Source: Rhodovulum bhavnagarense (GTDB taxonomy: Bacteria > Pseudomonadota > Alphaproteobacteria > Rhodobacterales > Rhodobacteraceae). Taken from it: a stretch of 64,000 nt of DNA. This document shows positions 56,447 through 63,548 of the stretch, piece by piece. Positions within the stretch are counted from its first letter, which is position 1. Each line of letters starts with the position of its first letter. Below the pieces are notes generated by a model. That model was not told the origin of the DNA. It searched no databases and saw only the letters and a program-made list of their open reading frames with translations. The position numbers and the translations under genes were made by a program. The stretch is taken from assembly GCF_004343505.1 (NCBI RefSeq), contig NZ_SLXU01000001.1, forward strand, positions 372,001 through 436,000. Direction: 5' to 3'.

Positions 56447-57322
56447 ATGGAGATGGTTTATCACATCGGGGCGCATTGCACGGACGAAGACCGGCTCCTG
56501 AAATGTCTTCTCAAGAATCAGGGGTCCTTGTCACGCGAGGGAATCGTGGTGCCCGCGCCCAGCCGTTACCGCCCTGTCTTGCGTGAGATGCTGGTGTCTC
56601 TGCGGGGCAGGGCCGCCACCGAAGAACAACAACAGATCGTGTTGGACGCGGTCATGGACGAGGATGACGCGCGTCGGTTGGTCTTTTCCAACGAGTCCTT
56701 TATCTGCATGCCGCAAAAGGTTCTCGAACAGCACATGCTGTATCCCATGGCCGGCGAGAAATCGAACTGGCTGTCCCAGCTTTTTCCGAATGATCCGTGC
56801 GTCTTCTTCCTGGGGGTACGCAATCCCGCGACCTTTATCCCGGCACTGTTCCAGCGCAGCAACGAGGCCGATTTCACGGCCTTCATCGCCGGCGTGGACC
56901 CGCGCCGCCTGTTGTGGTCGGACACGGTGCGCCGCATCCGCAATGCCAATCCCGATGCGGAACTGGTGGTGTGGTGCAACGAGGACACGCCGCTGATCTG
57001 GACCGAGTTGCTACAGGTGCTGTCGGGTTGTCAGGAGGGGACCGAACTGCGCGGCAGTCTTGATTTTCTCGCCACGCTGATGAGCGATGCGGGGCTAAAG
57101 CGGATGCGGGCCTATCTTGAAAGCAACCCGCCGGTGAACGCGGTGCAGCGGCGCAAGGTGATTGCCGCCTTTCTTGACAAATACGCCATCCCCGAGGCCG
57201 TCGAGGAAGAACTGGACCTGCCAGGCTGGACCCCGGAACTGGTCGATGAGATGACGGAACGCTACGAAGAAGACCTCTACGAGATCGAGGACATGCAGGG
57301 CGTGCGATTCATCGCCCCGTGA
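56447..57322 (+). CDS. Conserved hypothetical protein, possible sulfotransferase-like fold
   Basis: A 291-residue protein I cannot assign. It begins MEMVYHIGAHCTDEDRLLKC, reminiscent of the strand-loop-helix of sulfotransferases but without a clear PAPS loop. Middle segments include DPCVFFLGVRNPATFIPALF and NPDAELVVWCNEDTPLIW; the end is acidic (YEEDLYEIEDMQGV). No signal peptide or membrane helix. ATG 56447 has AGAGAGG 8 nt upstream; 56426 is an alternative. It stands alone between the permease and soxT. Confidence 0.65.
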   Translation: MEMVYHIGAHCTDEDRLLKCLLKNQGSLSREGIVVPAPSRYRPVLREMLVSLRGRAATEEQQQIVLDAVMDEDDARRLVFSNESFICMPQKVLEQHMLYPMAGEKSNWLSQLFPNDPCVFFLGVRNPATFIPALFQRSNEADFTAFIAGVDPRRLLWSDTVRRIRNANPDAELVVWCNEDTPLIWTELLQVLSGCQEGTELRGSLDFLATLMSDAGLKRMRAYLESNPPVNAVQRRKVIAAFLDKYAIPEAVEEELDLPGWTPELVDEMTERYEEDLYEIEDMQGVRFIAP

Positions 57323-57334
57323 GGGGGGTGCGTT

Positions 57335-58381
57335 TCAATCCGGCTGGAATCCGGCGATCAGGCGACGCAATCCGATCATCGCGCCGCCCGCGATCGCGGC
57401 AAGCGTGACCGGGGCGGAATAGGCCAGCGTCGAAAAGGCCGTGACCCCTTGTCCGACAGAGCAACCCAACGCGACGACGCCCCCAACTCCCATCAGCGCC
57501 GCGCCGCCCACCTGGCGGCCCAGTTCGCGCGGGTCCTCGCAGGCCTCCCAGCGGAAAGTGCCCTTGCGCAACGAACCGATCCAGGCTCCCAGCAGAACCC
57601 CCAGCACCGATCCCACGGAAAACGACAGCCCGCCCGCCGAAGAGGTCATCAGCCACATGAGTGTGCGCCCAAGAGGGGCTGTGAACGTGTGGCCCTCGAC
57701 ATCGACTGCCCCGAGGCTGGCCGCGTTGAGGGCGCTCATTCCCCACAGCGCCGCGGCAATCGCCAGCCCGACCGCGATGCCCCAGCCCAACAGCCGCCGT
57801 TCGGCGCGTAGGGGCGCGTGGGCAAGCCCCCACAAGACGAATGCCGCCGCGATTGCCAGCGCAGCGATCAGCACCGGCAGGCCAAGCACGGCCTCTACCA
57901 GGTGCGCGAAGCCTTGCATCTGATCGGAGGGAATTTGCGGAAAGGCCCAATCGCGTAACGGTGAAAGGGGGCCCGACAGCGTGATGAATCCGAAGATCGA
58001 TATCACCACCACGATTACCAGCGACCGCAGATCGCCCCCCCCGAAGCGGGCCAGCGCGCCGAAACCGCAATTGCCCGCCAGCGCCATGCCATAGCCGAAC
58101 AGCGCCCCGCCGAGGATGCTTGCCAGCGGGTTCCAGGCGAGCCCGTGATAGGGCGTCTTGATCAGGTCTATCTGGCCAAACGCCGCCAGCAGGTAGGTCG
58201 CTGCGATTCCGGTGCCCAGGATGATCCCCCACATCCGCAGCCGCCGCTGATCTGCGCCGTAAACGGCGGTTTCGATTGCGCCCAACGTACAGAAATCGCC
58301 CAGCCGCGCGGCCAGCCCCAGCACGGTGCCGGTGACAAGGCCAATCAGCGCAGCCCATGCGCCAACCGGAATTACGTCCAT
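57335..58381 (-). CDS. soxT: YeeE/YedE-family sulfur-compound transporter SoxT
   Basis: A 348-residue membrane protein with about nine helices. Two repeat motifs carry the conserved Cys: GMALAGNCGFGALARFGGG and VVALGCSVGQGVTAFSTLA, plus ARLGDFCTLGAIETAVYG. YeeE/TsuA proteins import thiosulfate. In sox loci the homologue is SoxT, linked to thiosulfate uptake and signalling to SoxR. The ATG has GGAGGAAAG, directly after a run of ten G on the minus strand. Fourth gene of the soxS-hbpS-soxR-soxT unit. Confidence 0.88.
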   Translation of the reverse strand: MDVIPVGAWAALIGLVTGTVLGLAARLGDFCTLGAIETAVYGADQRRLRMWGIILGTGIAATYLLAAFGQIDLIKTPYHGLAWNPLASILGGALFGYGMALAGNCGFGALARFGGGDLRSLVIVVVISIFGFITLSGPLSPLRDWAFPQIPSDQMQGFAHLVEAVLGLPVLIAALAIAAAFVLWGLAHAPLRAERRLLGWGIAVGLAIAAALWGMSALNAASLGAVDVEGHTFTAPLGRTLMWLMTSSAGGLSFSVGSVLGVLLGAWIGSLRKGTFRWEACEDPRELGRQVGGAALMGVGGVVALGCSVGQGVTAFSTLAYSAPVTLAAIAGGAMIGLRRLIAGFQPD

Positions 58382-58428
58382 CTTTCCTCCCCCCCCCCGG
58401 CCGGGGCGCACTGGCACGCCCCGGTCCG

Positions 58429-58818
58429 TCATTCGGCCTTGCCGCTCGCCGCGGGCGGCGGGTTCTGGGCATTGCAGAACATGTCGTACATCAGGTCAAG
58501 CATCCGGCGTGCCCGTTCGTCGGCCAAGGAGTAATAGATCGCCTTGCCTTCGCGCCGGTGCGACACCAGCCCCTCCAGCCGAAGGCGCGCCAGTTGCTGG
58601 CTGACCGCGGCCTGCCGCGAGGAAAGAAGCGTCTCAAGTTCCGTCACCGTCTTTTCGCCGGTGGACAGATGGCACAGGATCATCAGCCGCCCTTCGTGCG
58701 ACAGCGCCTTTAGAAAGCCCGAGGCCGTCTCGGCGTGGTTCACCATGTCCTCGGCCGGAACCCCGTGATCGAGGTCGGGGGCGCCGGTGCGCGCGGGGTG
58801 TGCCTGCTCTGATGCCAT
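58429..58818 (-). CDS. soxR: ArsR-family sulfane-responsive repressor SoxR
   Basis: A 129-residue winged-helix repressor. Recognition segment is LLSSRQAAVSQQLARLRLEG and wing VSHRREGKAIYYSL. Two Cys, Cys49 in MILCHL and Cys115 in DMFCNAQ, match the sensor pair of SoxR/SqrR/BigR that forms a polysulfide bridge on sulfane sulfur. In Paracoccus/Pseudaminobacter SoxR binds the soxS-soxV and soxW-soxX gaps; both gaps here carry a shared dyad-like element. Start ATG 58818; no strong ribosome site. Confidence 0.92.
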   Translation of the reverse strand: MASEQAHPARTGAPDLDHGVPAEDMVNHAETASGFLKALSHEGRLMILCHLSTGEKTVTELETLLSSRQAAVSQQLARLRLEGLVSHRREGKAIYYSLADERARRMLDLMYDMFCNAQNPPPAASGKAE

Positions 58819-58834
58819 CTGCCGGTTCCGGACC

Positions 58835-59329
58835 CTATAGGCCCATATCCTCGTCGATCGCCGCGATACCGGCGCGTGCGCAGATATCATCGAGTTCGGG
58901 GCTGGGCGCGCCCGAGACGCCGATGCCGCCCACCAGCGCGCCTGCATGTTCGATCTGCACCCCGCCACCCAGTGCCAGCGGCTGACTGAGGTCTCGGATG
59001 CCAGAGAACATGGTGCCCGGTGCGGTCAGATCGCCAAGTGCCATCGTGTCTGTGCGGAAACTCGCCGCGGTCCATGCCTTGCGCCGCGCCGTTTCCTCGA
59101 CATGGGCGCCGGCATAGCGGTCGCGCACGAAAGCCTGCATGGTGCCGAAACGATCCACGACCGCCACGCCCACCTGGTAGCCCTCTGACCGGCAATGGGT
59201 CATGGCGGCCATCGCCGCCTTGGCCGCCAGTTCGGGTTTCAGCGCCTTGAACTCGACAAAGGCATCCTGTGCGCTTGCCGTTGTTGCCGCAAGCACCAGC
59301 GCCGCGGCCAATCCCGGTGTCTTGATCAT
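58835..59329 (-). CDS. GlcG/HbpS-family haem-binding-like exported protein
   Basis: A 164-residue exported protein with signal peptide IKTPGLAAALVLAATTASA. The GlcG/HbpS domain is clear: AAMAAMTHCRSEGYQVGVAV, VDRFGTMQAFVRDRYAG, TARRKAWTAASFRTDT, PLALGGGVQIEHAGALVGGI and GVSGAPSPELDDICARAG. HbpS of Streptomyces is a haem-related redox sensor, and GlcG sits in glycolate loci. Inserted between soxS and soxR with an ATGA overlap to soxS. A role in sensing or protecting the sox periplasm is only inference. Confidence 0.85.
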   Translation of the reverse strand: MIKTPGLAAALVLAATTASAQDAFVEFKALKPELAAKAAMAAMTHCRSEGYQVGVAVVDRFGTMQAFVRDRYAGAHVEETARRKAWTAASFRTDTMALGDLTAPGTMFSGIRDLSQPLALGGGVQIEHAGALVGGIGVSGAPSPELDDICARAGIAAIDEDMGL

Positions 59330-59727
59330 TTCCCCAGTCCTCCCTCTTGATCCAGATATCGCGCCCATTCAGGCTGTTGCTTCAGCATCTTGCCGATCAA
59401 GCCCCAAAAGAAATCCTCTCCCGGATATCCCTCCAGGCGATCGACCTCGACGCCGTCACGCAACAGCACGAAGGTCGGTGTGAATTGCGGCGGGCTTTTC
59501 AGATCGATGCCAGCGGGTAGTGTTTCGCGCAGTTGGAACTTGCGCAACGGGGCCACCGCGCCTTCGGTCGTCTTGGGGTAGATTGGCCCGATCTGGTTAT
59601 CCCACATGATGCAATAGGCACAGCCCGATTGTTCGAACATGGCCAATGAAAGATCGGCCCTTGCGCTGTCGGCAGAGGCCGCCAGCGCCCCGCCCACGCA
59701 AAGCAATGCCGCAAATACTCGTTTCAT
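59326..59727 (-). CDS. soxS: SoxS periplasmic thioredoxin-like protein
   Basis: A 133-residue exported thiol protein with a signal sequence (FAALLCVGGALAASADSARA) and active CxxC at Cys36/Cys39 (SGCAYCIMWD). The cis-Pro segment is QFTPTFVLLRDG. In Paracoccus SoxS reactivates SoxYZ with electrons from SoxV. Divergent from soxV with 67 bases between, in which a shared sox motif lies. The stop overlaps the hbpS start. Confidence 0.9.
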   Translation of the reverse strand: MKRVFAALLCVGGALAASADSARADLSLAMFEQSGCAYCIMWDNQIGPIYPKTTEGAVAPLRKFQLRETLPAGIDLKSPPQFTPTFVLLRDGVEVDRLEGYPGEDFFWGLIGKMLKQQPEWARYLDQEGGLGK

Positions 59728-59759
59728 TGGAGGCTGTCCCGTTACATAGAAAAAACGTA

Positions 59760-59775
59760 ATTTGTTTTTGCATCC
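59760..59775. promoter_or_regulatory. Shared sox promoter motif, soxS-soxV intergenic
   Basis: ATTTGTTTTTGCATCC matches ATTTGTTGTTGCATAC of the soxW-soxX gap at 14 of 16 positions. The mirrored arm present in the other site is poor here (ATAGA in place of ATGCA around 59746). It lies 19 bases upstream of soxV and is probably a SoxR operator. Confidence 0.55.
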
Positions 59776-59794
59776 ACGGCAAGGGAGGGCCTAG

Positions 59795-60532
59795 ATGCTT
59801 GAAATTTCATATGGCGGTGCAGCCATCGCGGGCATTTTGTCATTCCTGTCACCCTGCATCCTGCCCATCGTTCCGTTCTACCTGTGTTACATGGCCGGCA
59901 TCTCGATGAACGAGCTGCGAGGCGAGGATGATATTGCGCCGGGCGCGGTGCGCAGGCTTGTGATTTCGGCCATTTTCTTTGCCCTTGGCGTGACGTCGAT
60001 CTTCGTGCTGCTGGGCATGGGGGCGACGGCGCTGGGGCAGGGTTTCCGTGAATGGAAGGACGAGCTGTCCTATATTGCCGCGGCGCTGCTGTTCGTGTTC
60101 GGCCTGCACTTCCTTGGCGTGTTGCGAATCCCGTTTCTTTATCGCGAGGCGCGAATCGAATCCAAGGCGGAACCCACCACTGTCCTGGGCGCGTACATGA
60201 TGGGTCTTGCCTTCGGTTTTGGCTGGACGCCCTGCGTTGGCCCGGCACTGGCGGCGATCCTGATGGTGGCCAGCGGCATGGGTGACATCATGCGTGGTGC
60301 AGCGCTGTTGTTGGTTTACGGCCTGGCGATGACGCTGCCTTTCGTGATCGCGGCGGCCTTTGCCAAGCCATTCCTGCGCTGGATGCAGCGCAACCGGAAA
60401 TACCTCGGCCATGTGGAAAAGGCGATGGGCGTGATGCTGATCCTGTTCGCCGTACTGATCGCGACGAACTCGGTCGCCTACATCGCACAGTTCATGATCG
60501 AGAACGTGCCTTGGTTCTCGAAAATCGGATGA
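59795..60532 (+). CDS. soxV: SoxV, CcdA/DsbD-type thiol electron transporter
   Basis: A 245-residue six-helix membrane protein that moves reducing power from cytoplasmic thioredoxin to periplasmic SoxW/SoxS. The redox Cys are Cys21 (LSPCILPIVPF) and Cys147 (GWTPCVGPAL), the CcdA pair. ATG has AAGGGAGG. First gene of soxVWXYZA, followed 20 nt later by soxW. Confidence 0.95.
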   Translation: MLEISYGGAAIAGILSFLSPCILPIVPFYLCYMAGISMNELRGEDDIAPGAVRRLVISAIFFALGVTSIFVLLGMGATALGQGFREWKDELSYIAAALLFVFGLHFLGVLRIPFLYREARIESKAEPTTVLGAYMMGLAFGFGWTPCVGPALAAILMVASGMGDIMRGAALLLVYGLAMTLPFVIAAAFAKPFLRWMQRNRKYLGHVEKAMGVMLILFAVLIATNSVAYIAQFMIENVPWFSKIG

Positions 60533-60552
60533 TATCGACAAGGGAGGAAAAC

Positions 60553-61110
60553 ATGAAACTGACTTCGCTTTTGGCTGCCGGTCTCATGGCGCTTGCCGTT
60601 CCGGCCATGGGCGCCGAACTGGGCGATGACGGTCTGCACAAGGCCGACTGGATGCGAAACACCTTCAAGGACATGGCCGAGGATCTTGCCGAGGCCAATG
60701 CCGAGGGCAAGCGCATGATGATCATCTGGGAACAGCGCGGCTGTATCTATTGCAGCAAGATGCACGCCGAGGTCTTTCCCGACCCGCGCATCGATGCACT
60801 TTTGAAAGACCAGTACTTCGTTGTGCAGATGAACCTTTTCGGTGATGTCGAGGTTACCGACTTCGACGGCACCACCCTGTCGGAAAAGGCCATGGCACAG
60901 CGCTGGGGCGTGTTCTTTACCCCAACGATGATGTTCATGCCCGAAGAGGTGCCCGAGGGCAAAACCGCAGCACAGGCGGCGGTGGCAACCATGCCCGGCG
61001 CGTTCGGCAAGGGAACGACGCGCTCGCTGCTGCAATGGGTGCTGGAAAAGGGCTACGAGGGCGACGAGCATTTCCAGAAATATGTCGCCCGAACCTTGGC
61101 CGAAGACTGA
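60553..61110 (+). CDS. soxW: SoxW periplasmic thioredoxin
   Basis: A 185-residue exported thioredoxin. Signal peptide LLAAGLMALAVPAMGA; active CxxC is Cys64/Cys67 (RGCIYCSKMH), and cis-Pro is FTPTMMF. Known role is acceptor of electrons from SoxV. It follows soxV by 20 nt and is separated from soxX by a 151-base control region. Confidence 0.93.
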   Translation: MKLTSLLAAGLMALAVPAMGAELGDDGLHKADWMRNTFKDMAEDLAEANAEGKRMMIIWEQRGCIYCSKMHAEVFPDPRIDALLKDQYFVVQMNLFGDVEVTDFDGTTLSEKAMAQRWGVFFTPTMMFMPEEVPEGKTAAQAAVATMPGAFGKGTTRSLLQWVLEKGYEGDEHFQKYVARTLAED

Positions 61111-61170
61111 AACCAATATCCACAAGTCACCTTTGAAATTGGCAACTGTCTGAAAAGGAGGCGATATTTT

Positions 61171-61202
61171 GTATGCAGGAAATTATATTTGTTGTTGCAT
61201 AC
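61171..61202. promoter_or_regulatory. Sox operator candidate: inverted repeat in soxW-soxX gap
   Basis: GTATGCA (61171-61177) and TGCATAC (61196-61202) are perfect 7-base complements with an 18-base spacer; centres of the arms are 25 bases apart. The right arm is part of the motif ATTTGTTGTTGCATAC shared with the soxV promoter. TTGGCA (61139) and GATATT (61163) 18 bases apart could be the promoter, which puts the dyad over the start site, as expected for a repressor. Confidence 0.65.
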
Positions 61203-61261
61203 CGCGGTGCACCTCCGCTAGCTTTTGTCGCAGGGACAAGACACTGGGAGGAGTCTTCGAA

Positions 61262-61741
61262 ATGAAAAAAGGTGCACTTGGCGCCCTGTGCCTGTTGGTC
61301 GCCGCGGGAACGGCCTCGGCCGGGACCGTCGCGCCCGGCGATGTGAAGATGGACGAGTATGGCTTCGTTCCGGTCCCGTTGACCGATCAGCCGGGCGATC
61401 CGGTCAACGGGCGCAAGATCGCCGGGACCAAGAGCCTGGGCAACTGCGTCTCTTGCCACGTGATAGGTGAAATGGCGTCGGATGTACCTTTCCACGGCGA
61501 GGTCGGCCCCGAGCTTGACGGGCTGCCGGGCCGTTATCCCGAGGCTATGGTGCGCGGTATCCTCGTCAATTCGAAGAACATCTTCGAAGGCACTGTGATG
61601 CCCGCCTATTACAAGGTGGACGGGTTCAATCGTATCGCCGACGGTTTCACCACTAAGCCGCTCGAAGGCGAGATCGAGCCGCTCTTGTCGGCTCAGCAGA
61701 TCGAGGATGTCGTCGCCTACCTGATGACGCTCAAGGATTGA
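61262..61741 (+). CDS. soxX: SoxX monohaem cytochrome c
   Basis: Subunit of SoxXA, which oxidatively couples thiosulfate to SoxY. The 159-residue precursor has signal ALCLLVAAGTASA and one haem site Cys62-VS-Cys65-His66 (NCVSCH). The axial Met is likely in GTVMPAYYK. The ATG is preceded by GGGAGGAG. A 30-codon frame with AGGAGG upstream overlaps this start (see findings). Confidence 0.96.
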   Translation: MKKGALGALCLLVAAGTASAGTVAPGDVKMDEYGFVPVPLTDQPGDPVNGRKIAGTKSLGNCVSCHVIGEMASDVPFHGEVGPELDGLPGRYPEAMVRGILVNSKNIFEGTVMPAYYKVDGFNRIADGFTTKPLEGEIEPLLSAQQIEDVVAYLMTLKD

Positions 61742-61779
61742 CGATCCCGGCGGGATCGGTTCCGGAAAAGGAGAGAGAG

Positions 61780-62199
61780 ATGGATTTCACCAGACGAGGG
61801 GTTCTTGCGGTCGGCGCCGGTGTTGCCGCGACTCTTATGTTGCCGGTGCGCGGTGCAATGGCTGCGACCGAGGACAAGATCGCCGCGTTTACCGGTGGTG
61901 CGGCCACGGGCACGGGCGGGATCACCCTGACTTCGCCCGAGATTGCCGAGAACGGCAATACCGTGCCGATCGAGGTCGACGCGCCCGGCGCCGTATCGAT
62001 CCTGGTGCTGGCCGCCGGCAACCCGACGCCGGATGTGTGCACCTTCGGCTTTGGCCCTCTGTCCGGTGCCCAGCGCGCCTCTACCCGCATCCGCCTTGCC
62101 GGTACGCAGGACGTGATCGCGGTGGCCAAGATGGCCGATGGTTCCTTTGTGAGGGCCCAGAATACCGTGAAAGTTACCATCGGCGGCTGCGGCGGCTGA
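61780..62199 (+). CDS. soxY: SoxY sulfur carrier
   Basis: Covalently carries sulfur intermediates on Cys137 of the C-terminal GGCGG swinging arm. 139 residues with a Tat signal (DFTRRGVLAVGAGVAATLML) ending at GAMAATE, and the immunoglobulin-like body VPIEVDAPGAVSILVLAAGN. ATG preceded by GGAGAGAG. It forms a heterodimer with SoxZ, whose gene follows by 20 nt. Confidence 0.97.
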   Translation: MDFTRRGVLAVGAGVAATLMLPVRGAMAATEDKIAAFTGGAATGTGGITLTSPEIAENGNTVPIEVDAPGAVSILVLAAGNPTPDVCTFGFGPLSGAQRASTRIRLAGTQDVIAVAKMADGSFVRAQNTVKVTIGGCGG

Positions 62200-62219
62200 G
62201 CGAACAGGAGGAAAGACAA

Positions 62220-62549
62220 ATGGCAGAAGGCGTCAAAGCCCGCGTGAAAGCCCCCAAATCGGCGGCAGCAGGCGAGTCTGTGGTCATCAAGACCCTGATC
62301 AGCCACCCGATGGAGTCGGGCCAGCGCAAGGATGGTAACGGCAACGTCATTCCGCGTTCGATCATCAACCGTTTCACCTGCGAATTCAACGGACAGAGCG
62401 TGATCGACGTGGACATCGCCCCGGCGGTATCGACCAACCCCTATTTCGAGTTCGAGGCGGTCATCCCCGAAGCCGGTGACATGAAGTTCACCTGGTATGA
62501 CGATGACGGCTCGGTCTACGAGGACGTCAAGTCCATCGCGATCGGCTAG
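62220..62549 (+). CDS. soxZ: SoxZ sulfur carrier partner
   Basis: Partner of SoxY, 109 residues without a signal peptide, so it is co-exported with SoxY by Tat. Marks are KSAAAGESVVIKTLISHPME, GQRKDGNGNVIPRSIINRF, SVIDVDIAPAVSTNPYFEFE and MKFTWYDDDGSVYED. ATG 62220 has CAGGAGG. Confidence 0.97.
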   Translation: MAEGVKARVKAPKSAAAGESVVIKTLISHPMESGQRKDGNGNVIPRSIINRFTCEFNGQSVIDVDIAPAVSTNPYFEFEAVIPEAGDMKFTWYDDDGSVYEDVKSIAIG

Positions 62550-62581
62550 GCCGCTGCTGACGTTTCAAGGGAGGGAAACGC

Positions 62582-63442
62582 ATGAACAAGGCATCGATCA
62601 GGACAATGACGGCAATGGCTGCGGCGTTGGGGATCGCCGCAGGTGCCGCCATCGCGGGGCCGGATGACGAATTGGTCATCAACGGCGAAATCCGCATCGT
62701 CACCCGCACCGAGGCGCCCGCCCACCTGGAGGGGGTTCTCGACGAGATCCGCTCGGGCTGGACGTTCCGCACCGAGGAGACCCAGGCACTTGAAATGGAT
62801 GATTTCGAGAACCCCGGCATGGTGTTCGTCGAAGAGGCCATGAGTGTCTGGGACACCGCGGAAGGAACGGCCGGAAAGGCCTGTGCAGATTGTCACGGCA
62901 CCGCCGAGGAAAGTATGCTGGGCGTCAAGGCCGTCTATCCGAAATGGAACGAGACCGCGGGAGAGGTCCGGACCATCGAACAGATGATCAACGAATGCCG
63001 AACCGACCGGATGGGCGCGCAAGAATGGAAATACCATGGCCTCGACATGACCCAGATGGTTGCGTTGATCGCCTCGGTATCGCGAGGCATGCCTGTCAAC
63101 GTGGCCATCGATGGCCCGGCCGCCGAGACATGGGAAAAGGGCAAGGAAATCTACTATACCCGCTTCGGCCAGCTCGACCTGTCTTGTGCGAATTGTCATG
63201 AGGAAAACTACGACAATTACATCCGGGCCGATCACCTGAGCCAGGGGCAGGTCAACGGGTTCCCCACATACCGGCTGAAGAATGCCAAGTTGAACGCGCT
63301 GCATGACCGCTTCAAGGGGTGCATCCGCGATACGCGCGGCGTTCCCTTTGGTATCGGATCTCCCGAATTCGTGGCGCTTGAGCTTTACGTCGCCTCGCGC
63401 GGTAACGGCCTGTCGGTCGAAGGCCCCTCTGTCCGCAACTGA
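62582..63442 (+). CDS. soxA: SoxA dihaem cytochrome c
   Basis: Catalytic SoxXA subunit, 286 residues with signal TMTAMAAALGIAAGAAIA. It has two CxxCH sites, Cys101-Cys104-His105 (ACADCHG) and Cys202-Cys205-His206 (SCANCHE), so it is the dihaem type. Cys247 (FKGCIRDTRG) is the persulfide-bearing haem ligand. Ribosome site GGGAGG. Followed by a strong terminator before soxB. Confidence 0.97.
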   Translation: MNKASIRTMTAMAAALGIAAGAAIAGPDDELVINGEIRIVTRTEAPAHLEGVLDEIRSGWTFRTEETQALEMDDFENPGMVFVEEAMSVWDTAEGTAGKACADCHGTAEESMLGVKAVYPKWNETAGEVRTIEQMINECRTDRMGAQEWKYHGLDMTQMVALIASVSRGMPVNVAIDGPAAETWEKGKEIYYTRFGQLDLSCANCHEENYDNYIRADHLSQGQVNGFPTYRLKNAKLNALHDRFKGCIRDTRGVPFGIGSPEFVALELYVASRGNGLSVEGPSVRN

Positions 63443-63450
63443 TCCGAAGA

Positions 63451-63483
63451 CCCCGCGCCGGGCGGCTGGCGCGGGGTTTCTTC
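63451..63483 (+). terminator. Intrinsic terminator between soxA and soxB
   Basis: CCCCGCGCC (63451-63459) and GGCGCGGGG (63468-63476) form a perfect 9-bp GC stem with an 8-base loop, followed by TTTCTTC. It begins 9 bases after the soxA stop and would end or attenuate soxVWXYZA transcripts before soxB. Confidence 0.8.
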
Positions 63484-63496
63484 GCTGTAAAATATT

Positions 63497-63518
63497 CATT
63501 TTCGCGCATGTGAGAATG
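63497..63518. promoter_or_regulatory. Dyad upstream of soxB
   Basis: CATTTTC and GAGAATG are 6/7 complementary with an 8-base spacer, in AT-rich DNA (63485-63540) between the terminator and soxB. Spacing and ATTTTC-N8-GAGAAT shape recall sites of SqrR/BigR-type repressors (ATTC-N8-GAAT). It ends 30 bases before the soxB start. Confidence 0.45.
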
Positions 63519-63548
63519 TAAGAATCGATAAAAAGGGACGCTGAGACA

